DNA of 64,000 nt from Lysinibacillus capsici (GTDB lineage Bacteria > Bacillota > Bacilli > Bacillales_A > Planococcaceae), in the NCBI RefSeq assembly GCF_003367505.1, contig NZ_PXXX01000009.1:62001-126000 (forward strand), written 5' to 3'. The first letter of the stretch is position 1, and the number at the start of each line of letters is the position of its first letter. Below the pieces are notes generated by a model. The model did no database searches. It had not been told where the DNA came from and saw nothing but the letters and a program-made list of their open reading frames with translations. Below, in pieces: positions 8,718 through 17,279 of the stretch. The position numbers and the translations under genes are program-made.

Positions 8718-9266
8718 TTAACCATATAGCATAGCTGGCTCACGAACCGTTTGTAAATAATCTGCCAATTTCCCTGCAAATACTTTCTCTAAATACGGTA
8801 ATTGCGCTAGGCAATGAGGCGTCATTAATGCTGGGTTTTGAACTATTTTTAGCCCTCCCACCTTTAGTAGCGTCGCTACAAACTGGGAACAAAAATAAGC
8901 ACGCTCACGTCTCACTTCCTTTTGCATCACCACACCAAAAAGTCCGATAAAATTATATTTATAGCGATCTCGATTCCAGTACATATAACGGACAATTTTC
9001 ATCATGTCTAAATATTGATAATGTGATATACGACAGCGATAAATAACACAATCCGCACACTCAAATAGCCCTCTTTCTGCATCCTCTCGTAAAAAGCCCC
9101 CACTTAACGGATTGTTCAATTGCCTTCGACCAAAGCTATACATTTCAAATAGCCCCTCATCAAAGGCTATGGATGCATGATTCATCTCCTTGCCCGTATA
9201 CATGCCGATCGCTTTTGATAATAACGTCCCTGTTTTGGTTAATACTATGTAAATCGTATGTGCCAT
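8718..9266 (-). CDS. YiiX/YebB-like permuted NlpC/P60 cysteine hydrolase
   Basis: The protein has 182 residues. The permuted papain-like pattern is visible: a histidine in EMNHASIAFD (about residue 29) comes before the cysteine in AYFCSQFVATLL (about 127), the reverse of classical NlpC/P60 order. The tryptic middle MYWNRDRYKYNFIGL is typical of the family. There is no signal peptide, so it is probably cytosolic. Substrates of this group are thought to be amide or thioester bonds in lipids or cell-wall peptides, but this member's substrate is unknown. It is a single gene with its own terminator. Confidence 0.75.
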   Translation of the reverse strand: MAHTIYIVLTKTGTLLSKAIGMYTGKEMNHASIAFDEGLFEMYSFGRRQLNNPLSGGFLREDAERGLFECADCVIYRCRISHYQYLDMMKIVRYMYWNRDRYKYNFIGLFGVVMQKEVRRERAYFCSQFVATLLKVGGLKIVQNPALMTPHCLAQLPYLEKVFAGKLADYLQTVREPAMLYG

Positions 9267-9559
9267 ATCTTCACCTACTTAATATTCTCTCTCCTACTAC
9301 CAATACGTTTTAAATCTTCAAATGGTTTCGTGAATTTCCTTTTTTTATAATTATACACAGCGAATCTTAAATATTTCCTAGTAGAACCTGAAGATTTTCT
9401 TAAGATTTAATAGGCTGGAAGTATTTTTAGAATTGGTTATGACGATGAAAGGATGTTGATTTTTTTACTACCTTTATTTATATGAGCTTAATTGTAGTGT
9501 TATGTGTGAAGGGGTCGTGAAAATTTTTTCTAAGGCACGGAATCTATTTGTCCTTTTTA
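9267..9559. other. Intergenic region, no gene seen
   Basis: This AT-rich stretch holds the promoter side of the NlpC/P60-like gene. I see no open frame with a ribosome site on either strand and no repeats. Confidence 0.5.
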
Positions 9560-9590
9560 TTAAAAGACGCTACTCAATATTGAGTAGCGT
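9560..9590 (-). terminator. Perfect palindromic terminator after SDR gene
   Basis: The 24-bp palindrome at 9567-9590 has arms ACGCTACTCAAT and ATTGAGTAGCGT. On the minus strand it is followed by CTTTTAATAAAAA. It begins 12 bp beyond the SDR stop. Confidence 0.75.
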
Positions 9591-9601
9591 TCACTGAGTA
9601 A

Positions 9602-10324
9602 TCATGCATTTAAATCCGTTATGGCTGGGACATTAATTTCTTTTACACAGGAGACTGCTGATAGATTAATTACACATTGCACAAGAGAGACAATATCTTG
9701 TACGGGGATTCGTGTACCTTCATATAAATGAATGGCTTTTTCCGCTCCTTCTTCATAGGGTACTTCTGCTGCCAGTTCACCAGGATTAATGCATGTGACA
9801 GAAATTTTATCTTTCCTTAAATGTTCACGCAGTGCATTTGTAATGCCCCTTACGCCGAATTTAGATGTGACAAATGAAACTTGTGCATTGTTTGTGTGAT
9901 CTAAGCCTGCTGTAGATCCAATTAAAATAACCTTTCCCTGCTTCGCTTGTCTTAAGTTGGGTAAAAGTGCCTGAATATATGTAATAGTAGAAGTTAGATT
10001 GATATTGATTAATTTCGAAATATCCTCTACTTCATCCTTATCAAATGTATAATCATCTTCAAAACCACGCTTTTCCCATACACCCACATTATAAATTAAT
10101 ACATCGAGCGGAATGCCTTGTAACACTTCTTTTAAAGTGGAAATTTGTTGTTGACTAGACAGATCAATGGATAACCAGTGACGATTTACTCCATCATTTA
10201 GCTCTAAACTATTGGGTCTCGTTCGTGCTACCATCCATACTGTATCTCCTTTGACAGGTAACCCCTTAACAAATGCATCTCCCAATCCTTGGCTAGCTCC
10301 AAAGATAATAAAATTCCTACTCAT
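9602..10324 (-). CDS. SDR-fold protein with Tyr-to-Phe at the catalytic site
   Basis: The protein has 240 residues. The NAD(P)-binding Rossmann start FGASQGLGDAF (about residue 7), a YNVGVWE loop in place of NNAG, and ILIGSTAG carrying the catalytic Ser are all visible. The YxxxK motif reads FVTSK, with a TTT codon at the tyrosine position, so the standard proton-relay Tyr is lost while Lys remains. It may be a non-catalytic or altered reductase. ATG 10324 has AAAGGA 7 nt upstream. It is a single gene with its own terminator. Confidence 0.75.
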   Translation of the reverse strand: MSRNFIIFGASQGLGDAFVKGLPVKGDTVWMVARTRPNSLELNDGVNRHWLSIDLSSQQQISTLKEVLQGIPLDVLIYNVGVWEKRGFEDDYTFDKDEVEDISKLININLTSTITYIQALLPNLRQAKQGKVILIGSTAGLDHTNNAQVSFVTSKFGVRGITNALREHLRKDKISVTCINPGELAAEVPYEEGAEKAIHLYEGTRIPVQDIVSLVQCVINLSAVSCVKEINVPAITDLNA

Positions 10325-10681
10325 ATTACCATCCTTTCTCATGACAAAATGTAATGAAAACCTGTAGCTTGTTGCCGATTAATATATTCTTAAGTGAAAG
10401 GAATTTCTGCCTTTCAACATTATCGCTACTAACTGAAAAGAATGAATAACTTTCACCTTATTTGATCTTAACGTATTTAATGCTATTAATCTCTTTTTAT
10501 CACTTGAACTTGCCACTGCAAATTATTGTGAAGAGAACCTAAAGTAGTTGCAATTACACAGCCTTCTGCAAAATAAATCTAGTTAGCTCTGGGTTACTTT
10601 ATATTTGTTATTCATTACCAATAGAATTTATCTGTTTAAACATGCTATCATTTTGTGGATATTGGTTAAAGCAGGTGAAAG
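10325..10681. other. Intergenic region between divergent SDR and SLH genes
   Basis: This is an AT-rich promoter region of about 355 bp serving both directions. No open frame with a ribosome site was found. The SLH gene has GCAGGTG ending 6 nt before its ATG. Possible promoter hexamers are too weak to call. Confidence 0.5.
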
Positions 10682-12238
10682 ATGAAAAGAAAGCTTATTT
10701 ATACAATAATGTTCGTTTTATTCTGTTTCGTTTTTTTAATGAATCACATTTCTGTCTCTGCAAGTGGCTTTGATGATATAAAAAAACTGCCGAATCAAAT
10801 GCAACAAGAAGTACAGGATCTAACAAAAAGAAATATTATTAAGGGGACAACACCGACAACTTTTTCCCCAAACACGACGATTACTCGTGGTCAAGTTGTC
10901 GTAATGATGGGACGATATATCGAACAGAACGGCATAGCGAAGGTTGATAAAAATTGGGAGGAAATGGATCGTTTTATGGATATGCCCCTTCGTGTGAAGG
11001 ATCGTGAATTGCTAAAGTATTCAACTTTACTTTACGATAATGGCATCTTTAAAGGAGAAAATGGACGCCTAAATCCATATAATCACATGACACGAGAACA
11101 AATGGCACTAACGTTAAACCGACTTATGGTATTAGCCCGAAACTATTCATTGATTGACTATGCCTATGATTTGCAAAGTGATGTAGTGGATATACAGAAA
11201 GCAAATAAAGAAGCTAGACCCTATATAGAGGCACTTAATGCTTTAGGCATTTCCAATGTAGATACTTTCTATCCCAAAAACAGTGTGACACGTGTGCATT
11301 TTGCTTCTTTTTTATCAAGAACAATCAAATTAATTGAGCGCAATCACCATGTTATTCATTTTGAAAAAACAGCTGAAGAGCTAGGATTTCAAAAAATTTC
11401 AAATGTAACAACGATCAATAAATCCCATTTACAAGTGTCCTTTTCTAATTCTCTTCTTCATATTTATGCACGCTATGATGGTAACTTTGCCATCGACGAA
11501 GAAGTGGTAATTGAAGGGACTAGCCTTTTTGGTCGCCCTCACGAATCACGATTACAGTTAAGAAATCAATTTATGCAATCAAATGCTTTCTCCATTGTAA
11601 AAAAATACATTCCAGGTCAACATGGATATATCAATATGAACCTTTTCTTAATGCATAGTTTTACAGATGCGCATTACAAATTATTAGATACAGGAAAAGA
11701 ATATGGTTCACAAGCAGGATATTTAGATAAACAAGGTATATCTATGTATTTCATAAACAGTGATTCTGGCATAATAGAGCATACAATCAATGGAAATGTA
11801 TTATCTATGAAAAATGAAGAAATTATAAGAACACCCAAGACGGTGCATTACCGATATTATTTCGACTATCAAGGTGTGATGGTATCTGATACAGATGCCA
11901 TGAATCATATCGGTGATAAGCGTTACACAGTAACAAATAATGGAGATGTTCTATTGGAAGGAAAAGTACTAAAAGATCGCACATTTTATTATTTACCTAT
12001 CATTCGGCCGGTACCTTTCCATACCTATAATGATGATTTCGGTGGATTTACGTATACCGATGATGTGACATTGCAACAAATTTTAGCATTCCACAAAACG
12101 GACGGACAAAAATCAAGTATTCCCAGACAATACATGCATCCAAAGGTGCTAGTGATTGATGGGAAGAAAAATATATATGGTACAATTAATCTACGGGATG
12201 CAACGTTCGGGACTTTCGAAGAGATTAAAAATTATTAA
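10682..12238 (+). CDS. Secreted SLH-domain protein
   Basis: The protein has 518 residues. A signal peptide (KRKLIYTIMFVLFCFVF, cleavage near SVSA-SG, residue 28) shows export. Three S-layer homology repeats follow at about 30-90, 95-150 and 165-220, with GTTPTTFSPNTTITRGQ, NGRLNPYNHMTREQMA and VDTFYPKNSVTRVHFA as their conserved cores. SLH repeats bind pyruvylated secondary cell-wall polymer, so it should be anchored at the surface. Residues 230-518 form a beta-rich domain I cannot assign. It is a single gene ended by a strong terminator. Confidence 0.85.
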   Translation: MKRKLIYTIMFVLFCFVFLMNHISVSASGFDDIKKLPNQMQQEVQDLTKRNIIKGTTPTTFSPNTTITRGQVVVMMGRYIEQNGIAKVDKNWEEMDRFMDMPLRVKDRELLKYSTLLYDNGIFKGENGRLNPYNHMTREQMALTLNRLMVLARNYSLIDYAYDLQSDVVDIQKANKEARPYIEALNALGISNVDTFYPKNSVTRVHFASFLSRTIKLIERNHHVIHFEKTAEELGFQKISNVTTINKSHLQVSFSNSLLHIYARYDGNFAIDEEVVIEGTSLFGRPHESRLQLRNQFMQSNAFSIVKKYIPGQHGYINMNLFLMHSFTDAHYKLLDTGKEYGSQAGYLDKQGISMYFINSDSGIIEHTINGNVLSMKNEEIIRTPKTVHYRYYFDYQGVMVSDTDAMNHIGDKRYTVTNNGDVLLEGKVLKDRTFYYLPIIRPVPFHTYNDDFGGFTYTDDVTLQQILAFHKTDGQKSSIPRQYMHPKVLVIDGKKNIYGTINLRDATFGTFEEIKNY

Positions 12239-12252
12239 TATTCTTATAAATA

Positions 12253-12300
12253 AAGAAGCCATCTGGTGTTGTTTTTTCAGCATCAGATGGCTTCTTCGTT
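12253..12300. terminator. Bidirectional terminator between convergent genes
   Basis: AAGAAGCCATCTG pairs with CAGATGGCTTCTT across an 18-nt T-rich loop. Both flanks are weakly A- or T-rich. It separates the SLH gene from the small minus-strand gene. Confidence 0.8.
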
Positions 12301-12306
12301 TACAGT

Positions 12307-12477
12307 TTATTCATTGTCCCAAATCGGATAATATGACTCGTAGATTGGGTAGCTATAATAAGGTGGTCTTACGCCAATGGTTGGTGTTAACCAGGTGTCA
12401 TTCAAATAATGGATCTCAAGTGTAGACGCTTCATTTTCTAATAATCGCGTAACTTCTGGGAAAAATTCAACCTCCAT
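12307..12477 (-). CDS. Small hypothetical protein (56 aa)
   Basis: This short acidic protein starts MEVEFFPEVTRLLENEAS and ends in a Tyr/Pro-rich tail (PPYYSYPIYESYYPIWDNE). The AGGAGG site lies exactly 7 nt before the ATG at 12477, which is the main evidence that it is translated. The tail resembles short spore-coat or paralogous phenotype peptides of Bacillaceae, but the family is not recognised. It is convergent with the SLH gene. Confidence 0.65.
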   Translation of the reverse strand: MEVEFFPEVTRLLENEASTLEIHYLNDTWLTPTIGVRPPYYSYPIYESYYPIWDNE

Positions 12478-12563
12478 TTTCAGTCCTCCTGTTTCCTTCA
12501 CGGCTTGTTTGGATGTTTAACACAAAAAGCTAAGCTTTCATAGTATATGTTGAAAAGGAGGGA

Positions 12564-13556
12564 TTGGTTATTACTAATCCGAATGACAAGGACTATCGTG
12601 AATTATTAGCACAAATCCACTTTTATCAAAAGTGGTTTGAGGACAATAAAAAGGAAGATCCATACCCGCAATATCCTGTCTATGGGAAGATTACGCAATA
12701 TAAAGAAGTGCCACTTACTCAACCTGAACAAAGACAATTACGCCAACCGGGATTGGAAAGCTTAATGGTTCCTAAACCCATCATAGAAAATCCTCATTAT
12801 AAAGGGAGTGGTAAATTAAAGGGAAAAGTTGCGCTTATTACTGGGGGTGATAGCGGGATGGGTGCAGCTGCTGCCATTGCCTTTGCGAAAGAAGAGGCCG
12901 ATGTGGCCATTGCTTATCTAGATGAGCATGAAGATGCGCTAAGAACGAAAAAAAGAGTTGAAGAATTAGGACAAAAATGTCTGCTGCTTCCTGGAGATCT
13001 TCGCTTTAAAAAACAATGTGTAGACATTGTTTCCGAAACGATGAACACTTTTGGTCAATTGGATATTTTATGTAACCATGTTGGGATTCAATTTCAGCAA
13101 AATGAGCTGACAGACATCACGGATGAACAGTTTGATGAAACCTTTAAATTAAATGTATATGCTCACTTCTATACGACAAAAGCCGCTCTCCCTTATTTAC
13201 GAGCAGGAAGCTCCATTATTGGCACTGCCTCCGTTGTGGCTTATGCTGGAGAACCTTTACTCATCGATTATTCTGCTACAAAGGCGGCTATCGTAGGCTG
13301 GACTCGTTCCCTAGCTAAAAGCGTTGCCAAAAAACAGATTCGTGTCAACGCGATAGCCCCTGGCCGTATTTGGACACCACTTATTCCTTCTAGCTTTTCC
13401 TCTGATGAAAACGCCTTACATGGAACTAATTTATTTAACCGAATGGCTCAGCCCTTTGAAGTCGCCCCTACTTTTGTCTATTTAGCATCAGATGATTCTA
13501 GGCATGTTACAGGGCAAGTCTTGCATGTAGATGGTGGCGAATCAACCAATTCATAA
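12564..13556 (+). CDS. SDR oxidoreductase, YhdF/YdaD-like
   Basis: The protein has 330 residues. It has the long N-terminal extension of the YhdF/YdaD stress group ([18 protein letters not shown], about 33-50), then the Rossmann motif [10 protein letters not shown] (about 92), NHVG, the catalytic Ser region TASVVAY, YSATK (Tyr and Lys present) and VDGGES near the end. It is probably an NAD(P)-dependent dehydrogenase acting on a small alcohol or sugar. The start is unclear: TTG at 12564 stands only 1-2 nt from AAGGAGGG, while an ATT two codons later has the usual 8-nt spacing. Confidence 0.85.
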   Translation: MVITNPNDKDYRELLAQIHFYQKWFEDNKKEDPYPQYPVYGKITQYKEVPLTQPEQRQLRQPGLESLMVPKPIIENPHYKGSGKLKGKVALITGGDSGMGAAAAIAFAKEEADVAIAYLDEHEDALRTKKRVEELGQKCLLLPGDLRFKKQCVDIVSETMNTFGQLDILCNHVGIQFQQNELTDITDEQFDETFKLNVYAHFYTTKAALPYLRAGSSIIGTASVVAYAGEPLLIDYSATKAAIVGWTRSLAKSVAKKQIRVNAIAPGRIWTPLIPSSFSSDENALHGTNLFNRMAQPFEVAPTFVYLASDDSRHVTGQVLHVDGGESTNS

Positions 13557-13761
13557 TCGACATTATATTTAAAATATGTACTAAAAATTTTCTATTAAAT
13601 GAAAATATAAATTCATCCATAGCAGATAAGGAAAAACCACCTTTTTTATCCATGATGCCTAGGATTATACCTATAATAAAAGCTTTACACCCTTATTTCA
13701 ATTACTTTTCAATTTACTTACAGTGGTAATGTTTATAAGTTCTTTCACATACATTAATGTC

Positions 13762-13819
13762 GGGATAGCACCTTTAACATCGCCCCCAAGATGTTTTTGT
13801 ACAATGCTATCCCTTTTTA
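13762..13819 (+). terminator. Terminator-like hairpin without an obvious gene
   Basis: GGGATAGCA pairs with TGCTATCCC, with an inner ACATC/GATGT stem, and is followed by TTTTTAC. It is more than 200 bp from the nearest plus-strand stop codon, so it may end an unannotated transcript. Confidence 0.6.
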
Positions 13820-13933
13820 CATACTCTGTTTAGTTGGAGATTTCCCCAAGTTTTAATTCATTAAAAGCCGTTGCATTGTTCTTGGGAAGGTTCTCCTCAT
13901 TCCAATCATCCTAATAGGACTGTGCGGCATTAG

Positions 13934-13981
13934 ATAAGCCACTGCGATTTAAAACCGTAGTGACTTATTGTTTGTTTTTTC
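13934..13981 (+). terminator. Second terminator-like hairpin
   Basis: ATAAG-CACTGCG pairs with CGTAGTG-CTTAT (one mismatch, one G-U) and is followed by TGTTTGTTTTTT. Confidence 0.5.
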
Positions 13982-14087
13982 GATTGAGAAAGTCCTATCA
14001 TTATGCTGCATGTTTTACTAGTTCATGTTGTAATCAGTAAAAGTGCTCTTTAATTTTGTACTCTCACAAATAAGTGTCATAAAATAG

Positions 14088-15068
14088 TTATTGATAGTGT
14101 TCCAAGTATTTTCCTTCTTCGAAAATTTCTTGTGCACTTAAGGCTGTCCAATCCTCTGGTGTTTGTTCAGGATGCAAGTCAAGATAGTTTTTAACCATCT
14201 TATAGCCTTCACTGTAACCATAATTTTTCGGTAACCCTTTTCCACCATATAAGATGTCTGAGGTACGATTACTGTCGTACTTATGTAAATCAGGTTCTAC
14301 TTTAGACCATAATTCCTTGTTGTAAGTTACATTCTTTGCTGTATAGCCGTAGTCAGGATAAACGTTTTTTTCAAACATGACCGCTTTTCCTTCAAAGACG
14401 ATACTATCCAATACCGAAGCTCCGACATCTTTATTTAAATATTTTTCCGCCCAAACGCTGTGATGGTATTCGTGAGCAACAGTTGACTTTATACCATCAT
14501 CCAAAACATTTAGATAAAGCGGGAGGATGATTTTGCCCGCTCCTACTGCGAAGGGTATTCTATTATTGGTTGCTGAAGGGAATACACAAACAGCTACATC
14601 GCTTTGAGAGGGTAAGAGGTCTGCGGATTTCAATAGCGATTCTTGAATGAGTTGATTGATTTCTGCTTTATGTGTTTCCATTTTTTCACTCACCATTTGT
14701 ATTTCTGTTAGCCTGCTAGGAACCGTATTAAGCAGAGTTTCTGCCATATGATAATATTCCCCATTTTCAAAACAATCCTGGTAGATCGGTTGAATAACTT
14801 CCTTATTGTACAAATCCAGAGTTTCCGAGCTTGAAAGATTCGGATTCTCTTTGACCTTTTCCATATACGGATAAAACAGTTGATTGGCATGAATGATTTT
14901 GTATTTTTGTTTGGTTTGAGGGTGCTCAAATGAGAACACCATCTCTTCATCATCTGTTATTTGCTTTTTCTCATGAAGTTGGCTCTCACTTTTTTCTGTT
15001 GGTGTACAGGCAGCAAGCATAAGTAGTAAGAGACCTAGAATAAAGGTGATTCCCTTTTTAAATTTCAT
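14088..15068 (-). CDS. DUF2268-type zinc-protease-like lipoprotein
   Basis: The protein has 326 residues. The lipobox LLMLAAC lies near residue 20, so it is a membrane-anchored extracellular lipoprotein. The gluzincin motif HEYHH (about residue 200, after STVA) and a downstream acidic segment SIVFEGKAVMFE fit the predicted zinc-protease family DUF2268. The segment FAVGAGKIILPL before the motif is also typical. ATG 15068 has GGAGG 7 nt upstream. The substrate is unknown. It is a single gene facing the gene-free stretch. Confidence 0.8.
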   Translation of the reverse strand: MKFKKGITFILGLLLLMLAACTPTEKSESQLHEKKQITDDEEMVFSFEHPQTKQKYKIIHANQLFYPYMEKVKENPNLSSSETLDLYNKEVIQPIYQDCFENGEYYHMAETLLNTVPSRLTEIQMVSEKMETHKAEINQLIQESLLKSADLLPSQSDVAVCVFPSATNNRIPFAVGAGKIILPLYLNVLDDGIKSTVAHEYHHSVWAEKYLNKDVGASVLDSIVFEGKAVMFEKNVYPDYGYTAKNVTYNKELWSKVEPDLHKYDSNRTSDILYGGKGLPKNYGYSEGYKMVKNYLDLHPEQTPEDWTALSAQEIFEEGKYLEHYQ

Positions 15069-15267
15069 CCATTCTCCTCCCAATCGTTAATAACTAAAAA
15101 TTCTTTATAACCCCATATATAACTTATATTACCATAAAAATAGTAATGAAAGAATGATTGATTTGTCAGTATTTAGTTAGCATCTCCACAAACGGAGTGT
15201 ACGATTTTGTGAAGGTAAGAACCTCTAGCTACGCCTTTCATATATTATAGTGAAAGGAGTGGCTATT

Positions 15268-15492
15268 GTGCCTTGGCAACATAAAATTCCGTATTTAATC
15301 GGTCAGCCTGTTGGTGTTTCTTTTACAAATGGTCAAGGAACTTCTGGTGTCCTCTGTGGCGTATCAGGAGGAAAACTGCTTGTTCTTGAATATTTGTATC
15401 AAAGTCAATTTGCCTTAAAGCAATACGACCTTCATATGATTCATGATGTGAACGGCTTCCCCCCTTGTCATACGCAGCAGCCGTTATACTAA
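15268..15492 (+). CDS. Small beta-barrel-like protein (74 aa)
   Basis: The family is not recognised. The sequence alternates short strands: GQPVGVSFTNGQGTSGVLCGV, then GKLLVLEYLYQSQFALKQYD, suggesting a small SH3/Sm-like barrel. It ends in a Cys/His/Gln-rich tail. GTG at 15268 has AAAGGAG 8 nt upstream; earlier GTG codons lie on or before that site. It is followed at once by a terminator and shortly by a spore peptide gene, so a sporulation role is possible. Confidence 0.65.
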   Translation: MPWQHKIPYLIGQPVGVSFTNGQGTSGVLCGVSGGKLLVLEYLYQSQFALKQYDLHMIHDVNGFPPCHTQQPLY

Positions 15493-15520
15493 AAAAACAT
15501 CCTAGAACGGATGTTTTTTT
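15491..15520. terminator. Bidirectional terminator
   Basis: AAAAAAACATCC pairs perfectly with GGATGTTTTTTT around a 6-nt loop, directly at the stop of the 74-aa gene. Confidence 0.9.
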
Positions 15521-15739
15521 ACATCGTGTTGAATACCAAAACAATTAGTAGTATTTGTTTCATTATTCTTGATGCTATACAGGCTAACAACTAACTCAAG
15601 CTACTATTCCATCATAATAATAAAGTAAAGCTTGCACCGCTTTATTCCCGAATGAAGGGACAACTCATTTTTTCTCTACTCGCTAATACCCCCCTTTTGT
15701 CCAATACATACTTTAAAAGAAAGAAAGGAGGTGTGTTTC

Positions 15740-15865
15740 ATGAGTTACTGTAATTTCAATAATTACTGTGGCGGGGACAATGGAAGCGGCAATAGCTCTA
15801 CATTCGTGCTTATTGTTGTACTATTCATCCTTCTTATTATCGTTGGTGCTAGCTTCATGTGTTAA
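15740..15865 (+). CDS. YjcZ-family sporulation peptide (41 aa)
   Basis: This short peptide starts MSYCNFNNYCGG, has a Gly/Ser/Asn linker and ends in one membrane helix, FVLIVVLFILLIIVGASF. That helix is the hallmark of the YjcZ family of tiny sporulation proteins (FALIVVLFILLIIVG pattern). AAAGGAGGTG stands about 8 nt before the ATG and a strong terminator follows. The peptide is probably made in the developing spore and membrane-inserted. No partner is evident. Confidence 0.85.
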   Translation: MSYCNFNNYCGGDNGSGNSSTFVLIVVLFILLIIVGASFMC

Positions 15866-15877
15866 TTGATCGTCTCA

Positions 15878-15918
15878 GGCTTTAGCCTCTGTTCCATTAC
15901 AGAAGCTAAAGCCTTTTT
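15878..15918 (+). terminator. Terminator after the YjcZ-type gene
   Basis: GGCTTTAGC pairs with GCTAAAGCC, with inner TCTG/CAGA pairing, followed by TTTTT. Confidence 0.9.
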
Positions 15919-16225
15919 ACCATGAATCGCTACCACAGCTATTCAAATCTCCTCCCCTTTTCGTTTTTTTCTAGCTCATTTATTTTTACTCACAATTAAA
16001 AGTTAGTAATTTAGATAGATAACTATCTTAAACCGCTAGCTTCACATAATAATAGTAGTGTAAAGTTCTTGTAACTTTACTTTACACTCCTTTTGGTACT
16101 TGGGGTCACTTTCGTCCGAGTGACCCTGTTCTAGCAGCACACATTTAGTTTCTCCTTTTCCCTATCAAGCGGAATCATCGGAACATTCCTACAACAAATT
16201 CGTTTTTATAGGAAGGAGGAAAACA
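15919..16225 (+). other. Intergenic region with two hairpins
   Basis: No gene is seen. Two inverted repeats stand next to each other: GTGTAAAGTT...AACTTTACTTTACAC (about 16058-16087) and GGGTCACT/AGTGACCC (16103-16126). Neither has a clear T-tract. They could form leader structure for the following membrane protein gene. Confidence 0.45.
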
Positions 16226-16510
16226 ATGGGAATTAATTTAAATCTCTGGTCATTTATCTTATCTTTGGGCTGTATTCTATTATTTTTTCTATCAGGTTCA
16301 ATGAAAGACTTCTTTGACACCTATCTTCATTTCCATCCATTACTGTTGACACTACTCTTGTCTATTGCCTGTTTCTACCTAAGCCTGGTCGGTATGAAAA
16401 ATGTTAAAAATTTAACGACCTTGCTTCGAGGAATTTTAACAATGGTCATTACACTTATTGTGATGATTAGTATTTCTTTTATTTTACTTTTTGGTACCCT
16501 TTTAAGTTAA
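16226..16510 (+). CDS. Small membrane protein (94 aa)
   Basis: Three hydrophobic segments cover nearly the whole chain: about 7-27 (WSFILSLGCILLFFLSG), 37-56 (HPLLLTLLLSIACFYLSLVG) and 68-92 (GILTMVITLIVMISISFILL). The family is not recognised. AAGGAGG lies 7 nt before the ATG, so translation is likely. It stands alone upstream of a GNAT gene 86 bp away. Confidence 0.7.
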   Translation: MGINLNLWSFILSLGCILLFFLSGSMKDFFDTYLHFHPLLLTLLLSIACFYLSLVGMKNVKNLTTLLRGILTMVITLIVMISISFILLFGTLLS

Positions 16511-16596
16511 AATGACCTACCCCCACATTATTTTATACAAGCCTCCTTGACGAACGTTTGTTCTCTGGTTAAACTATTAGAAAAGGGGGCTTTTTT

Positions 16597-17073
16597 ATGC
16601 AAGAAACAACGAATATTGAGTTAGTACATTTCTCTGAAAGCTATGTAGAGCAGTTAAATCGTTTTGAATTACCTGAAGAACAACACCAATTTACGGCACT
16701 TCCTCAAGAGATTTCAATCGAGAAGGTCGGACAGTATCCAATTGTGATTTTAAGTGGTGGCGTACCTGTCGGCTTTTTTGTGCTTCATGCAACGGACAGA
16801 GTCCAACAATATTCTAGTAATCCTCAGGCAATGTTACTAACTGCCCTGTCCATCGACCATCAGCAGCAAGGTAGGGGCTATGCTAAAAAGGCTATGTCTG
16901 CACTTGCTGATTTTGTGAAGCAGGAGTTTAAAGAATGTAATGAAGTAGTGTTAGTCGTCAATCATAAAAATATAGCTGCACAGAATTTATATGTCAAAGT
17001 AGGCTTTATGGATCATGAAGAAAGAAGAATGGGACCTATTGGTGAACAAATCGTTATGAATTTGCCATTGTAA
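16597..17073 (+). CDS. GNAT family N-acetyltransferase
   Basis: The protein has 158 residues and is a complete GNAT fold: strands GVPVGFFVLHA, ALSIDHQQQGRGYAKKAM (the acetyl-CoA loop Q/RxxGxG/A reads QQGRGYA), VVLVVNHKNIAAQNLY (the conserved N...A..LY motif) and KVGFMDHEERRMG. The substrate is unknown; small amines or aminoacyl compounds are usual. AAAAGGGG lies 9 nt before the ATG. It is a single gene. Confidence 0.85.
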   Translation: MQETTNIELVHFSESYVEQLNRFELPEEQHQFTALPQEISIEKVGQYPIVILSGGVPVGFFVLHATDRVQQYSSNPQAMLLTALSIDHQQQGRGYAKKAMSALADFVKQEFKECNEVVLVVNHKNIAAQNLYVKVGFMDHEERRMGPIGEQIVMNLPL

Positions 17074-17279
17074 AGAAATCGTCACTCATTTGCTTTTCAA
17101 AATGCGAGACGTACCTTACAAACAATGGAATTCTATTTTCCCCTACCATCTCTAAGAATTTCATTGTTACACCTCCACTCCCTGGCATATAAGCTTTTCC
17201 TTCACGAATTCAACTGCTATGGGGCATGTTTATACAGTATAATAAAGTCAATTAGCTATAGAAAAGGTGGAACTAGACA

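Larger units (their letters stand above)
13557..14087. other. Gene-free 531-bp stretch with two terminator-like hairpins
   Basis: No intact gene is seen between the SDR and the lipoprotein gene. Two plus-strand hairpins with T-tails lie at 13762-13819 and 13934-13981. Between them is a partial inverted repeat (GGAGA...CCCCAAG against CTTGGGAA...TCTCC, 13836-13893). On the minus strand a 26-codon frame ends at 13830 and is interrupted upstream by an in-frame TAG, which could be a gene remnant. Confidence 0.5.

Noticed and set aside
13830-13910. Minus-strand frame ending FNELKLGEISN as a small gene
   Set aside because: It has no start codon and an in-frame TAG directly upstream; kept only as a possible remnant.
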